In this document: positions 1 through 8,467 of the stretch, piece after piece
Position numbering within the stretch: the first letter of the stretch is position 1
How the letters are laid out: each line of letters starts with the position of its first letter
NCBI RefSeq assembly: GCF_023522835.1
Contig: NZ_JALCZU010000011.1
Location: 62,001-126,000, forward strand
Reading direction: 5' to 3'
Source: Oceanobacillus saliphilus
GTDB taxonomy: Bacteria; Bacillota; Bacilli; Bacillales; Amphibacillaceae
DNA length: 64,000 nucleotides
Position numbers and translations under genes: made by a program
The notes under the pieces: generated by a model
What the model was told of the DNA's origin: nothing
What the model saw: only the letters and a program-made list of their open reading frames with translations
Databases searched by the model: none

Positions 1-561
1 TATCGAATCAGTGTTAAACGTGAAGATGGAGCCTTAGATTATCCTAAAGGAATCGTATCCAACTTTTTACATGAAACGCTGGAAGAAGGAAGCATTCTAC
101 CGATTAGTGCACCAGCTGGCGACTTCTTCCTCGATCAGAATGACTCAAGACCATTGGTATTAATCAGTGGTGGTGTCGGATTAACACCTCTAATGAGCAT
201 GCTTGAAACAACGATCAAAGAACAGCCTGAACGTGAGGTTATCTATATTCATGCAACTAGATCAGGCAATTTCCATGCAATGAAAGAGCATATTGCAGAA
301 ATTGCTGCTCAACACAATAATGTTAAGAGCTACACGGTATACGACAATCCAGCTGAAGGGGAACAATACGATAAAAAAGGACATATCGATCGAGAATGGT
401 TATCTACTATCATTCCTACAAGTGATGCAGCATTTTATTTCTGCGGACCTAAAGGGTTTATGCGTGCAGCTTATCAAAACTTAAAACAATTAAATGTCGC
501 TGATTATGACCTTCACTTTGAGATCTTTGGACCATCTGAAGATATTACAGCAACAGCGTAG
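1..561 (+). CDS. hmp: Flavohemoglobin / nitric oxide dioxygenase, C-terminal part (5' truncated by window)
   Basis: The frame is open from base 1, so only the reductase end of the protein is present (186 codons). It shows the ferredoxin-NADP reductase fold of flavohemoglobins: the NAD(P)-binding GGVGLTPL loop, a YFCGPKGF nucleotide-binding motif and the typical C-terminal HFEIFGP. Family knowledge: Hmp uses NAD(P)H, FAD and haem to convert NO plus O2 to nitrate in the cytoplasm. The globin and FAD-binding domains lie upstream of the window. An intrinsic terminator follows, so the gene probably ends its transcription unit. A stand-alone FNR-type reductase cannot be excluded without the N-terminus, but the ending strongly resembles Hmp. 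Confidence 0.85.
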   Translation, partial: YRISVKREDGALDYPKGIVSNFLHETLEEGSILPISAPAGDFFLDQNDSRPLVLISGGVGLTPLMSMLETTIKEQPEREVIYIHATRSGNFHAMKEHIAEIAAQHNNVKSYTVYDNPAEGEQYDKKGHIDREWLSTIIPTSDAAFYFCGPKGFMRAAYQNLKQLNVADYDLHFEIFGPSEDITATA

Positions 562-620
562 TAAAATTAAAATGTTCTGTTATGTGATGCAAAACACGAA
601 TGAAATAAACATATATTAGA

Positions 621-649
621 AAAGCTCTGCTAAAATGCAGAGCTTTTTT
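621..649 (+). terminator. Intrinsic terminator of hmp
   Basis: A 10-bp perfect stem (AAAGCTCTGC / GCAGAGCTTT) with a 6-nt loop is followed by a T run. It lies about 60 bp after the hmp stop codon. Confidence 0.85.
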
Positions 650-738
650 AGCATTATAAAAACGAGTTCTTATGGGTTGACGTATGATGGTTCTTTGTTT
701 ACTCGTTATTTTAATCACAGTTACACTTGTTCTTGTTT

Positions 739-1275
739 TCAGCGTGCACTAAAATCATAGTCAAACATACTGACCTTATTTAAATTCCGATAGATTTGTC
801 CTGGCATAATATACTTTTTGAACGAATGATTAAAAGAAAGGCCAGTAAGGTTAATCGTATTCTCATTTCCAAAATAAAATGCCTGCCAAACAAATTTGGA
901 ACAATAATTCTGTTCAAGGTCGTTCAGATCTCTCGTATAATGATACGTTTTTATCTTTCTGATATGCTGCTTCGCCCACTGTGCAGCATTTCTTGCCTCA
1001 TCAGGATGAGGAGACCGTAATACCGTTAATTTTTCTCCTGTTTTATGTCTGCTCAAATAAATCGGCATACTGTCGGCATGTCCAATTTCCCCCCATTTAT
1101 TGACATGATAAATCCTAAAATCTTCACCTACAATTCCAGAATGCCCAACGATAAGCGAAGACAATGCTGTTTTATGGGAATAAAGAACATCGCCGGGAAT
1201 CATTTGGATAGGTGTACCGGGATAATAATGAATCGAATCATCGATATCTAATTCCTTTTTGCTGTAGTTTGCCAT
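739..1275 (-). CDS. YiiX/YebB-like NlpC/P60-superfamily cysteine hydrolase
   Basis: A 178-residue protein. I start it at the ATG at 1275 because AGGAG lies 10 bases upstream; the frame stays open further upstream but that part overlaps the acsA terminator. It carries an N-terminal GDVLY segment, a GHSGIV motif with the likely catalytic His, and a later YCSKFVWQAF segment with the likely nucleophilic Cys. That order (His before Cys) is the circularly permuted NlpC/P60 arrangement of YiiX/YaeF-type proteins, which may act on amide bonds of peptidoglycan or lipids. No signal peptide is evident. The exact substrate is unknown. It lies just downstream of acsA but is separated from it by a terminator. 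Confidence 0.6.
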   Translation of the reverse strand: MANYSKKELDIDDSIHYYPGTPIQMIPGDVLYSHKTALSSLIVGHSGIVGEDFRIYHVNKWGEIGHADSMPIYLSRHKTGEKLTVLRSPHPDEARNAAQWAKQHIRKIKTYHYTRDLNDLEQNYCSKFVWQAFYFGNENTINLTGLSFNHSFKKYIMPGQIYRNLNKVSMFDYDFSAR

Positions 1276-1316
1276 GCTTGAAGATCTCCTCAGTTGTGTA
1301 TTACAATTAGTATATA

Positions 1317-1360
1317 ATAAAAAAACTTTGATTGCTGCAGCTAAACAACAATCAAAGTTT
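1317..1360 (-). terminator. Intrinsic terminator of acsA
   Basis: A 12-bp perfect inverted repeat (AAACTTTGATTG and its complement) is followed, on the minus strand, by a T run. It sits directly after the acsA stop codon and before the YiiX-like gene. Confidence 0.85.
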
Positions 1361-1366
1361 CTTCTT

Positions 1367-3076
1367 TTAATCTTCCAATGTGGATGTATCTCCAGTAGGA
1401 AGACCAAGCTCCCATGACTTCAACAGACGACGCATGATTTTACCACTTCTCGTTTTTGGAATGCTGTCCTTCACTTCAATTTCACGTGGAGCAGCATGTG
1501 CGCTTAATCCTGTTTTAACATACTGACGAATCTCTTCCAACAGTTCATCAGAGTTTTCATAGCCCTCATTTAAAGTAATAAACGCTTTAATGATTTCCCC
1601 TCGCTCAGGGTCAGGCTTACCAATTACCCCAGCCTCAGCAACAGCCGCATGTTCAATCAATTTACTTTCCACTTCAAATGGGCCAACACGTTCTCCAGAT
1701 GTATTAATGACATCGTCCAAACGTCCCTGGAACCAGAAATAGCCATCTTCATCTCGATAAGCACTGTCTCCAGAAACATACCAGCCATTGATAAAATAAC
1801 TCTCATATTTTCCAGGATTATTCCACACTTGGCGCATCATCGATGGCCAGCCTTCTTTAATTGCCAGATTTCCCATTTGATTTGGGGGAATTTCATTTCC
1901 TTCATTATCAACAATCGATGCTTCGATACCTGGAATCGGTTTTCCCATTGACCCTGGGCGAATTTCCAATGAAGGAAGGTTAACAATAAGCTGGGCACCA
2001 GTCTCTGTCATCCACCATGTATCATGAATTCTGAGGTCGAATGCTTTCAAGCCCCATGTAACAACTTCAGGATTGAGTGGTTCACCGACACTTAGAATAT
2101 GTCTTAATGAAGCTAAATCATACTTCTTTACTGCGCCTTCCCCGTAACTGACTAGCATTCGTAATGCCGTCGGAGCGGTATACCAGACGGAAACCTTATT
2201 TTTTTCCAATGTCGTATACCAATCATCTGGTGTAAACCTGCCTCCACGGATTACATTTGTCACTCCATGCAACCATGGGGCAAAGATACCGTAGCTCGTT
2301 CCGGTTACCCATCCAGGGTCAGCCGTACACCAATAAATATCATCTTCTTTTAAATCGAGAACCCACTCTGCCGTTGCATAATGTTGGATCATGGCATGAT
2401 GGACATGCAGAATTCCTTTTGGCTTCCCAGTGGAACCAGAAGTATAATGCAAGAGCATTCCATCCTCCAAATCTACCCATTCAATAGAAAAATCTGTCGA
2501 GGCTGCTTCCATTTCTGCATCATAATTTATAAATTTACTTCCATCTACCTCATTGCCGGCTACCAGTATAATTTTCTTCAGATTTGGCAGTTCATTCTGC
2601 GGTATACGGTACAATAAGTCTGGTGTTGTAATAAGTATTTTTGCTTCACTGTCCAGAAGGCGATCCCTCACGGCCTGTTCCATAAAAGCTTCAAACAAAG
2701 GACCAGCAATTGCACCGGTTTTTAATATGCCAAAAAAGGCAGCATAGAATTCAGGACTTCTCGGCATAAAGAGGAATACACGGTCTCCCTTATTCACTTC
2801 ATACTTTTTGAGTACATTTGCAAACTTATTGCTTTGCTGGCTCATTTGTTCAAATGTTACGCTCTCTTCTCTGTCAGGAGAAGAATATAGTAAAGCTACT
2901 TTGTCCTTTTTATCAGGATCTGCAGCATGGCGGTCAACTGCCTCATAGGCCATATTTACTTTACCGCTTGTGTTCCAGCTGAAATTCTTTTTGACATCTT
3001 CCCACGAAAAATTCTCACGCATCTTTTCATAGTCTTGTAGATTATAATTACCCTCCCGGGCAGGTACTACTTGCAT
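1367..3076 (-). CDS. acsA: Acetyl-CoA synthetase (AMP-forming)
   Basis: A 569-residue acyl-adenylate-forming enzyme that activates acetate with ATP and CoA. Visible signatures are the P-loop-like YTSGSTGKPKG segment, the WWMTETG motif, the YVSGDSA segment and the C-terminal PKTRSGKIMRR, whose lysine is the acetylation-controlled catalytic residue of the family. Length matches B. subtilis AcsA (572). I chose the ATG at 3076 over one seven codons upstream because GGGGTGA lies 10 bases before it and the N-terminus then aligns with AcsA. A cre-like site lies just upstream, which fits known CcpA control of acsA. It is transcribed alone, with its own terminator. Confidence 0.95.
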   Translation of the reverse strand: MQVVPAREGNYNLQDYEKMRENFSWEDVKKNFSWNTSGKVNMAYEAVDRHAADPDKKDKVALLYSSPDREESVTFEQMSQQSNKFANVLKKYEVNKGDRVFLFMPRSPEFYAAFFGILKTGAIAGPLFEAFMEQAVRDRLLDSEAKILITTPDLLYRIPQNELPNLKKIILVAGNEVDGSKFINYDAEMEAASTDFSIEWVDLEDGMLLHYTSGSTGKPKGILHVHHAMIQHYATAEWVLDLKEDDIYWCTADPGWVTGTSYGIFAPWLHGVTNVIRGGRFTPDDWYTTLEKNKVSVWYTAPTALRMLVSYGEGAVKKYDLASLRHILSVGEPLNPEVVTWGLKAFDLRIHDTWWMTETGAQLIVNLPSLEIRPGSMGKPIPGIEASIVDNEGNEIPPNQMGNLAIKEGWPSMMRQVWNNPGKYESYFINGWYVSGDSAYRDEDGYFWFQGRLDDVINTSGERVGPFEVESKLIEHAAVAEAGVIGKPDPERGEIIKAFITLNEGYENSDELLEEIRQYVKTGLSAHAAPREIEVKDSIPKTRSGKIMRRLLKSWELGLPTGDTSTLED

Positions 3077-3103
3077 ATCCACATTATCACCCCACATTAA
3101 ATT

Positions 3104-3117
3104 TGCAAACGATTACA
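3104..3117 (-). promoter_or_regulatory. cre-like CcpA site upstream of acsA
   Basis: On the minus strand the bases read TGTAATCGTTTGCA, which fits the catabolite-responsive-element consensus TGWAARCGYTWNCW at 13 of 14 positions. It lies 28 bp before the acsA start. CcpA control of acsA is established in B. subtilis; its action here is inferred. Confidence 0.55.
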
Positions 3118-3296
3118 ATTCTAATTACATTAAATTATTAAAACATTTAGGTAACTGAATTCTATTTTAGAACATTTTGTGACAATTTAAAAGTGTTTCG
3201 CATAATATTCTTGTTTTTTTAGGTAAATATTATTTTTATTCGCGTTTATGGCTTAATTGTAATTAGTGGGGTGTGAGGTTTTTCGTACAATACGAA

Positions 3297-3464
3297 CAAA
3301 AGCGCAAGCGCCCGTTTAGGGACGTACGGACTGGACAGAGACGTAGGAGATAAAGGAAACACGACGAACGTAGAGAGTCGATGTTGACTTATCGCACGGA
3401 GGTGAAGGAAGTCTCGCTAGTCCCTGGGCGCTGGAGCTGGACGTGGCCGTTTAGGTGTATGAAA
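3297..3464. repeat. Dispersed intergenic repeat, family R1, longest copy
   Basis: GC-richer than its surroundings. It starts with AAAAGCGCAAGCGCCCGTTT and ends with GAGCTGGACGTGGCCGTTTA then GGTG, so its ends contain complementary GCGCC/GGCGC and CGTTTA segments, and the middle can also fold (GGGACGTA with TAGTCCC). From memory this resembles an intergenic element common in Bacillaceae genomes. Shorter degenerate pieces occur at 28299 and 43929. It contains no ORF. Confidence 0.6.
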
Positions 3465-3500
3465 TAATTGCTGCCAATATATTATACTTTCTTATCTCTT

Positions 3501-3530
3501 AAAAAAGGCATACATTTCGTATGCCTTTTA
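3501..3530 (-). terminator. Intrinsic terminator of the DAACS symporter gene
   Basis: A 10-bp perfect stem (AAAAGGCATA / TATGCCTTTT) has a 7-nt loop. On the minus strand it is followed by six Ts, just after the symporter stop codon. Confidence 0.85.
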
Positions 3531-3543
3531 GTAGTTGTTATTT

Positions 3544-4773
3544 TTATGAATGTTTTACTTTTAATTCGTCACGTTTATCCTTTTCAGAAATAATATAAGC
3601 GATGGTTGCATCCCCAGTAACGTTCAGGGAGGTACGTAACATGTCAAGCAAACGGTCAACACCAATGATCAGTGCAATGCCTTCTACTGGAAGCCCTACC
3701 TGACCAAGTACCATGGCAAGCATAATCATACCGACTCCTGGAACTCCTGCTGTTCCGATACTTGCTAAGGTTGCCGTTAAAACAACCATAAGAAGATCAC
3801 TAAAATCGAGCGGAATAGCATATACCTGTGAGATCAATACCGTTGCCACTGCCTGCATAATAGCTGTTCCATCCATATTGATTGTTGCACCAAGTGGCTG
3901 TACAAAACTGCTAATTTCCTTTTTAACACCAAGTTGTTCCTGAGCAGTCTTCATAGAAACAGGCAAGGTTGCATTAGAGCTAGATGTACTGAATGCTACT
4001 GACATTGCAGGGAAAAAGGCTTTGTAAAATTTAAGCGGGTTCGCTTTCCCAAGAGACCAAATAGCAAGGCTGTAGGTAAATGCACCATGAAAGATCAATC
4101 CAAGTATAACCGCAATCATATACATTGCCATTGAACCAAGCGCATCTAAGCCAGCAGTTCCAATCGCAGAGGCGATAAGCGCGAAAGCTCCATAAGGGGC
4201 CATTTTCATTACAAGATTAACCAGCCAATTAAGAATTTCATTTGCCTGTTCAAATAAACGATAGATTCCAACCGTTTTTTCTCCCAAATGAGCTAATGCT
4301 ATTCCGATAAAGATGGCAAAGGCGATAATTTGCAACATATCTCCTGAAGCCAATGATGCAATTGGATTATCTGGAATAATGTTGATGAGCGTCTCCATAA
4401 CCGGTGGGGCTTCTTGTGCCTCATATGTTGCAGCTTCCGTGTTGAATACACCTTCTTTTCCAGGTTCAAGCAAATATCCCACACCAAAACCGATACAGAT
4501 TGCAACTGCTGTCGTTATCAGAAAGAAGCTAACCGTATACACACCGATTTTACCTAGTTTTGCCGGGTCACCCACACCAGCTGTTCCCAATGTAATTGAC
4601 ACAAATACGAGCGGGACAACCAGCATCATAATCAAATTAATAAAGATTTCGCCTACTGGACCAAGCAAATACATATCGAGTCCTGTAAATATAGCTTCCG
4701 GAGCAAAGGTTAAACCAATCCCGGCAATTACCCCTAAAATAAGGGCGATGATAATCTTTTTTGTTAGACTCAT
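3544..4773 (-). CDS. Dicarboxylate/amino acid:cation symporter (DAACS family)
   Basis: A 409-residue polytopic membrane protein. It shows the family's serine-rich re-entrant motif (STSSSNATLP), the NMDGTA motif of helix 7, and the C-terminal GVDRLLDM...NVTGDA segment that coordinates substrate and cation in GltPh-type carriers. The family takes up glutamate, aspartate or C4-dicarboxylates with Na+ or H+. Which one this protein carries cannot be read from the sequence: GltT, GltP and DctP are all candidates. Start is the ATG at 4773 with AGAGG upstream; a longer frame reaching 4851 lacks a ribosome site. Monocistronic, with its own terminator. Confidence 0.85.
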   Translation of the reverse strand: MSLTKKIIIALILGVIAGIGLTFAPEAIFTGLDMYLLGPVGEIFINLIMMLVVPLVFVSITLGTAGVGDPAKLGKIGVYTVSFFLITTAVAICIGFGVGYLLEPGKEGVFNTEAATYEAQEAPPVMETLINIIPDNPIASLASGDMLQIIAFAIFIGIALAHLGEKTVGIYRLFEQANEILNWLVNLVMKMAPYGAFALIASAIGTAGLDALGSMAMYMIAVILGLIFHGAFTYSLAIWSLGKANPLKFYKAFFPAMSVAFSTSSSNATLPVSMKTAQEQLGVKKEISSFVQPLGATINMDGTAIMQAVATVLISQVYAIPLDFSDLLMVVLTATLASIGTAGVPGVGMIMLAMVLGQVGLPVEGIALIIGVDRLLDMLRTSLNVTGDATIAYIISEKDKRDELKVKHS

Positions 4774-4859
4774 ATATTCTATCCTCTCTGATGTTAGTGA
4801 ATGGTAGTTATAGATGAAAGAAAGTAGATTGAAAGAGAGATGATAGTCCAATCATTAAG

Positions 4860-4935
4860 TGGCGGCCCCGGCAGGATTCGAACCTGCGGCACACGGTTTA
4901 GGAAACCGATGCTCTATCCCCTGAGCTACGAGGCC
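4860..4935 (-). tRNA. tRNA-Arg (anticodon CCT)
   Basis: On the minus strand it starts GGCCTCG and ends CGGGGCC-G-CCA, giving a 7-bp acceptor with CCA encoded. The anticodon loop reads TTCCTAA, so the anticodon is CCT (reads AGG). The T arm GGTTCGAATCC is canonical. Length is 76 nt including CCA. Confidence 0.95.
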
Positions 4936-5078
4936 ATTTTTTTGGAGAACAACACTTACCATTATACTAAATTTCTGTTTCGTTGGAAAGCAAATTATTC
5001 TGTTCTTCTAGTAGAAGAAAGCGATATGTGCTAAAATAAAAGTCATCTGTCTATGTAAAAGTGATTGGAGGAATAGCG

Positions 5079-5741
5079 ATGGCAGAAGTGCCGTTCATTG
5101 CAATTGAAGGTCCGATTGGCATTGGCAAAACTTCACTCGCAAAGAAGCTTTCCAGTCATTTTGATTTTCATTTATTAAAGGAAATTGTTGAGGAGAATCC
5201 ATTTCTTGGCAAATTTTATGATGATATCGATGAATGGAGTTTCCAGACCGAGATGTTTTTTCTATGTAATCGGTACAAGCAATTAGAAGATATTGAAAAG
5301 AATTACTTGAAATTAAATAAAGCAGTAATTGCTGATTACCATATATCCAAGAATATGATTTTTGCAAAACGTACACTTCAAAAGGATAAATTCGAAAAGT
5401 ACGAGCAAATATATCAAATACTCACAAAAGATATGCCATTACCAAATATGCTCATCTACTTAAATGCAAGTTTGGATACCATACTGAATCGGATTCGGTT
5501 ACGTGGAAGGGATATAGAGCAGAATATCAAGTCATCATACTTGGAGCAGCTTGCAAGCGATTATGAGGACTTTATGAATGAATTTGAAGTATTGCATCCA
5601 GAAATACCAGTTATTCGAATAGACGGCGATACTAGCGATTTCGTACATCATCAGGATGATCTTGATCGTATTATCGATAAGGTAAATACACACTTAGCCG
5701 ACATTGCGATTACTAGCAAACAAAGGGGAACCACAAAATGA
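5079..5741 (+). CDS. dgk: Deoxyguanosine kinase (deoxynucleoside kinase family)
   Basis: A 220-residue kinase that phosphorylates deoxyguanosine for dGTP salvage. The P-loop GPIGIGKTS is at residues 11-19, followed by the EMFFLCNRYKQLED segment, the ADYH motif and the RIRLRGRDIE lid region of the family; these match B. subtilis Dgk (YaaF) closely. The start at 5079 is set by TGGAGG 8 bases upstream. It overlaps dck by 4 bases (ATGA), so the two are translationally coupled, as in B. subtilis. Both run opposite to the proC and tRNA genes around them. Confidence 0.92.
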   Translation: MAEVPFIAIEGPIGIGKTSLAKKLSSHFDFHLLKEIVEENPFLGKFYDDIDEWSFQTEMFFLCNRYKQLEDIEKNYLKLNKAVIADYHISKNMIFAKRTLQKDKFEKYEQIYQILTKDMPLPNMLIYLNASLDTILNRIRLRGRDIEQNIKSSYLEQLASDYEDFMNEFEVLHPEIPVIRIDGDTSDFVHHQDDLDRIIDKVNTHLADIAITSKQRGTTK

Positions 5742-6421
5742 ACTTAAGAGAAAAGTACCAGATCCCAAATGACAGTGTAATAACCATTGCCGGTACTGTC
5801 GGGGTTGGTAAATCGACCATGACAAAAGCATTGGCAAATGCTTTGGAATTTAAAACATCTTTTGAGAAGGTGGATACGAATCCATATCTTGAGAAATTCT
5901 ATGAGGATTTCGAACGGTGGAGCTTCCATCTTCAAATTTATTTCCTTGCAGAACGGTTTAAAGAGCAAAAGAAAATTTTTGAATATGGCGGTGGTTTTAT
6001 ACAGGACCGATCCATATACGAAGATACGGGAATCTTTGCCAAAATGCATTATGATAAAGGTACAATGTCACCAACAGATTATGAGACATATACGAATCTG
6101 TTTGACGCAATGGTGATGACACCTTATTTCCCTCACCCTGATTTGCTCATTTATCTGGAGGGATCTTTTGATGAAATCATCAGCAGAATTCAGTTACGCG
6201 GACGCGAAATGGAAAAAAGTACCCATATCAGCTATTGGGAAGAAATGTATAAACGCTATAATAATTGGATTGATAATTTTAATGCATGTCCAATTTTAAG
6301 AATCAATATTTCTGATTATGATCTAATAAAGGAAGCTGATTCCATTGAGCAGATTCTGGAAAAAGTCGGACATTCACTGCAGCATTCCAGACGCCATATC
6401 AGAAGAGAATTAATTAAATAA
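5738..6421 (+). CDS. dck: Deoxyadenosine/deoxycytidine kinase
   Basis: A 227-residue paralogue of the preceding kinase with P-loop GTVGVGKS (residues 19-26), the FERWSFHLQIYFLAERF helix, the catalytic QDRSIYED segment (DRS motif) and the lid IQLRGREME. It makes dAMP and dCMP in the salvage pathway. The near-identity of these motifs to B. subtilis Dck (YaaG) supports the specificity call. Its start codon overlaps the dgk stop, and a bidirectional hairpin follows. Confidence 0.93.
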   Translation: MNLREKYQIPNDSVITIAGTVGVGKSTMTKALANALEFKTSFEKVDTNPYLEKFYEDFERWSFHLQIYFLAERFKEQKKIFEYGGGFIQDRSIYEDTGIFAKMHYDKGTMSPTDYETYTNLFDAMVMTPYFPHPDLLIYLEGSFDEIISRIQLRGREMEKSTHISYWEEMYKRYNNWIDNFNACPILRINISDYDLIKEADSIEQILEKVGHSLQHSRRHIRRELIK

Positions 6422-6434
6422 CGGAACGAACATC

Positions 6435-6467
6435 AAAGGATGCCCCATCAATGGAGCATCCTTTGTT
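6435..6467. terminator. Hairpin between convergent dck and the zinc-ribbon gene
   Basis: Arms AAAGGATGC and GCATCCTTT form a 9-bp stem between the ends of convergent genes. T-rich bases follow on the plus side. It probably serves dck, perhaps both genes. Confidence 0.6.
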
Positions 6468-6751
6468 TAGTTGGCCTTCTTCACCTTTGTACGAAACGGA
6501 AAAAGCAAAAAATGAACCAGAACCAGTATCAAGGCAATTCCAATAAGCCAGCCTGACGGAAAATCCAGAAAGGCCCCAACAATAATCACTGCAGGAGCTG
6601 TAATCAACGTTAGCACTCCCTTGTTACGGGTCGACTCATAGTAGTTTTCCTTCCCACAGTGTGGACAGTTCATTTTTAGGCGAAATAGATTCTTTAATGT
6701 TGCAAAATAGCTCCACTGTTTCTTGCAATATCCACAAGTTGGTGTTTCCAT
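6467..6751 (-). CDS. Small zinc-ribbon membrane protein (TIGR04104-like)
   Basis: A 94-residue protein. The N-terminal third has two CxxC pairs (CGYC and CPHC) about 25 residues apart, which should form a zinc ribbon. Two hydrophobic segments follow (about residues 48-65 and 68-86), ending in a basic KVKK tail. Among two adjacent ATGs I chose the second (6751), 7 bases from AGGGG. It starts only 12 bases after the proC stop on the same strand, so the two are probably co-transcribed. Function unknown; the family name is from memory. Confidence 0.6.
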   Translation of the reverse strand: METPTCGYCKKQWSYFATLKNLFRLKMNCPHCGKENYYESTRNKGVLTLITAPAVIIVGAFLDFPSGWLIGIALILVLVHFLLFPFRTKVKKAN

Positions 6752-6763
6752 CATGATTCCCCT

Positions 6764-7579
6764 TTACTTGCCATTTCCAATGTCTATCGAGCGCTCGCGT
6801 GCCTGATGAATACAGGATATAATTATTTCCTGGAAATTATTTCTATCCAATTCTGCAATTCCGGCTTCAGTTGTGCCACCCTGGCTCGTAATTTTCTTTC
6901 GCAGGACTGCTGGTGTATCCCCTGATTGCTGAAGCATTTTTCCTGCCCCAATAACCGACTGGGTAATTAAATCGGAAGCTGTTGCGTGATCAAGCCCCGA
7001 TTCTACAGCAGCTTTCTCCATTGCTTCCACAAAATAATAAATAAAAGCAGGGCCACTTCCCGAAATTGCTGTCACTGTATGCATATCCTTTTCGTCAACA
7101 AGCTTCGTTATTCCAACAGTCTGAAACAATAGATCTGCTGTCTGAATATGCTCTTCTTTAACGTATGTACCCCCAGAAAATGCCGTTGCCGATTGACCAA
7201 TTAAAGCTGATGTATTAGGCATGACACGTATAACAGGGATAGCGATACCGATTGCATGTTCAATGGTTTCCGTAGACAAACCAGCAATGACGGAAATAAT
7301 TAACTGTTCCTCCTTTATATAATCCCTAATCGATTCAAGCGATGCGATTGCGTCCTTTGGTTTTATTGCCAAAATGATTATATCGGCTTCTTTCGTCATT
7401 TCTTCCTTATTTGTTCGGCACTGTACCTGGTACTTTTTTTGAATATATTCCAGTCGACTTATATTACTTTTGTTCGTGACGATAATATTGTCTTTTGACA
7501 CAACATTTGATTTTATAATTCCAGAAATAATCGATTCGGCAAGAGACCCCGCTCCGATAAATGCTATTTTTTTGTCCAT
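6764..7579 (-). CDS. proC: Pyrroline-5-carboxylate reductase
   Basis: A 271-residue NAD(P)H-dependent enzyme for the last step of proline synthesis. The Rossmann motif GAGSLAESI is near the N-terminus, followed by AIKPKD, RVMPNT and the substrate-binding SGSGPAFIYYFVEA. The usual TSPGGTT loop reads TSQGGTTEAG here. Start at 7579 is backed by AGGAGG. The strongest support is the T-box leader with a proline specifier upstream, so the gene should be induced when tRNA-Pro is uncharged. In halotolerant bacilli proline is also an osmolyte (family knowledge). Bacilli carry several paralogues (ProI, ProG, ProH, ComER); I cannot say which this is. Confidence 0.92.
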   Translation of the reverse strand: MDKKIAFIGAGSLAESIISGIIKSNVVSKDNIIVTNKSNISRLEYIQKKYQVQCRTNKEEMTKEADIIILAIKPKDAIASLESIRDYIKEEQLIISVIAGLSTETIEHAIGIAIPVIRVMPNTSALIGQSATAFSGGTYVKEEHIQTADLLFQTVGITKLVDEKDMHTVTAISGSGPAFIYYFVEAMEKAAVESGLDHATASDLITQSVIGAGKMLQQSGDTPAVLRKKITSQGGTTEAGIAELDRNNFQEIIISCIHQARERSIDIGNGK

Positions 7580-7666
7580 ATTAACTCCTCCTATTAGAAA
7601 ACTTGGCAACTGTCTTAGCCTTTGGAGCATGCCTTCGTTGCACTTATGTAAATCGTCCTTTTACAA

Positions 7667-7909
7667 ATAAAAAAACCGATGTCACATCCTTATTAAAGGA
7701 CGGAATCAGTTATCCGCGGTACCACCTAAATTGGCAAAATGCCCATCTCTATTGTTAACACAGTTTCCTGTGGTTAGTTTATCGCTAACGACTCCTAGGT
7801 AGGTTCATATAAGCTGTTTCGCAGGGATTTTTCAGCCGATGAATCCCATTCTCTGTCGGACAACATTCTATTACTGGCCTAATCATAGTCATAACTATTC
7901 AATTAATTG
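7667..7909 (-). promoter_or_regulatory. T-box riboswitch (proline) controlling proC
   Basis: On the minus strand the leader contains the T-box motif GGTGGTACCGCGG (about 7720), preceded by a long Stem I with AGAGAATGGG and a specifier loop reading GAA-CCT-A. The codon CCT is at 7801-7803 (complement), proline. The leader ends in a hairpin with a seven-T run at 7667-7674. Uncharged tRNA-Pro should stabilise the antiterminator. Confidence 0.93.
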
Positions 7910-7915
7910 ATATGT

Positions 7916-7944
7916 ACTATAAGCTTTCAGAAACATTTTGTCAA
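7916..7944 (-). promoter_or_regulatory. SigA-type promoter of the proC T-box leader
   Basis: Minus-strand TTGACA (7939-7944), 17-bp spacer, TATAGT (7916-7921). It predicts a start near 7909, just before the T-box. Confidence 0.75.
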
Positions 7945-8113
7945 GCTGTTATATGCATCCTTAATCAGTAAATTTCCTGCTGTTCATTTTTGGAGAAGGC
8001 TATTTTAGTAGGTTTTGTTGCTTTTCAATCTTTTTTCGCAGGATGTAGGACGAGTAAACCGTGGCCAGACTTTTTTAGAAAACATCCTTGATTAAATCGT
8101 AAAAACGAATAAC

Positions 8114-8137
8114 AAAAAACCGCTGCAGGACAGCGGT
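8114..8137 (-). terminator. Intrinsic terminator of tRNA-Ser
   Basis: Stem ACCGCTG / CAGCGGT, with a T run on the minus strand, 38 bp after the tRNA 3' end. The rest of 7945-8174 shows no gene. Confidence 0.75.
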
Positions 8138-8174
8138 TGGTTTTCTTTATCTCTAGTTATGTACTAATTTAAAA

Positions 8175-8267
8175 TGGAGGAGGTAGAGGGATTCGAACCC
8201 CCGCGCGGTTTGACCCGCCTGTCGGTTTTCAAGACCGATCCCTTCAGCCAGACTTGGGTATACCTCC
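8175..8267 (-). tRNA. tRNA-Ser (anticodon TGA)
   Basis: A 93-nt class II tRNA with a long variable arm. The acceptor is GGAGGTA/TACCTCC, the anticodon loop CTTGAAA gives anticodon TGA (reads UCA), and CCA is encoded. The discriminator base is U, not the G usual in bacterial tRNA-Ser. It follows serS, as in B. subtilis. Confidence 0.93.
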
Positions 8268-8426
8268 GTATGACGACAAAAATTAATATAACATGCACCA
8301 AGGTTGGTTGTCAATTATTTTTCGACGCTTTCCCACAAAATTTTAAAGCTGATTTGAGTCATCCATAGAGGCGTGCGTATCAACCGAAACAGGACTGAAC
8401 TGTTCATCTCGGCCGTATTTTGGTCC

Positions 8427-8463
8427 ATTATAAAAGAGGAGACTTAAGCCTCCTCTTTATAAT
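8427..8463 (-). terminator. Intrinsic terminator of serS
   Basis: A long A/T-flanked stem: ATTATAAAAGAGGAG pairs with CTCCTCTTTATAAT. It sits 5 bases past the serS stop codon. Confidence 0.8.
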
Positions 8464-8467
8464 GACA

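Noticed and set aside
3290-3470. Possible structured small RNA
   Set aside because: The segment matches repeat remnants elsewhere in the window, and no promoter is evident, so I treat it as a repeat.
4313-4807. 164-codon plus-strand ORF opposite the DAACS symporter
   Set aside because: It is the complement of a membrane-protein gene with intact motifs, so a shadow frame.
4840-5034. 64-codon ORF over the tRNA-Arg gene
   Set aside because: It is an antisense reading of the tRNA.
8174-8368. 64-codon ORF over the tRNA-Ser gene
   Set aside because: It is an antisense reading of the tRNA and carries no ribosome site.
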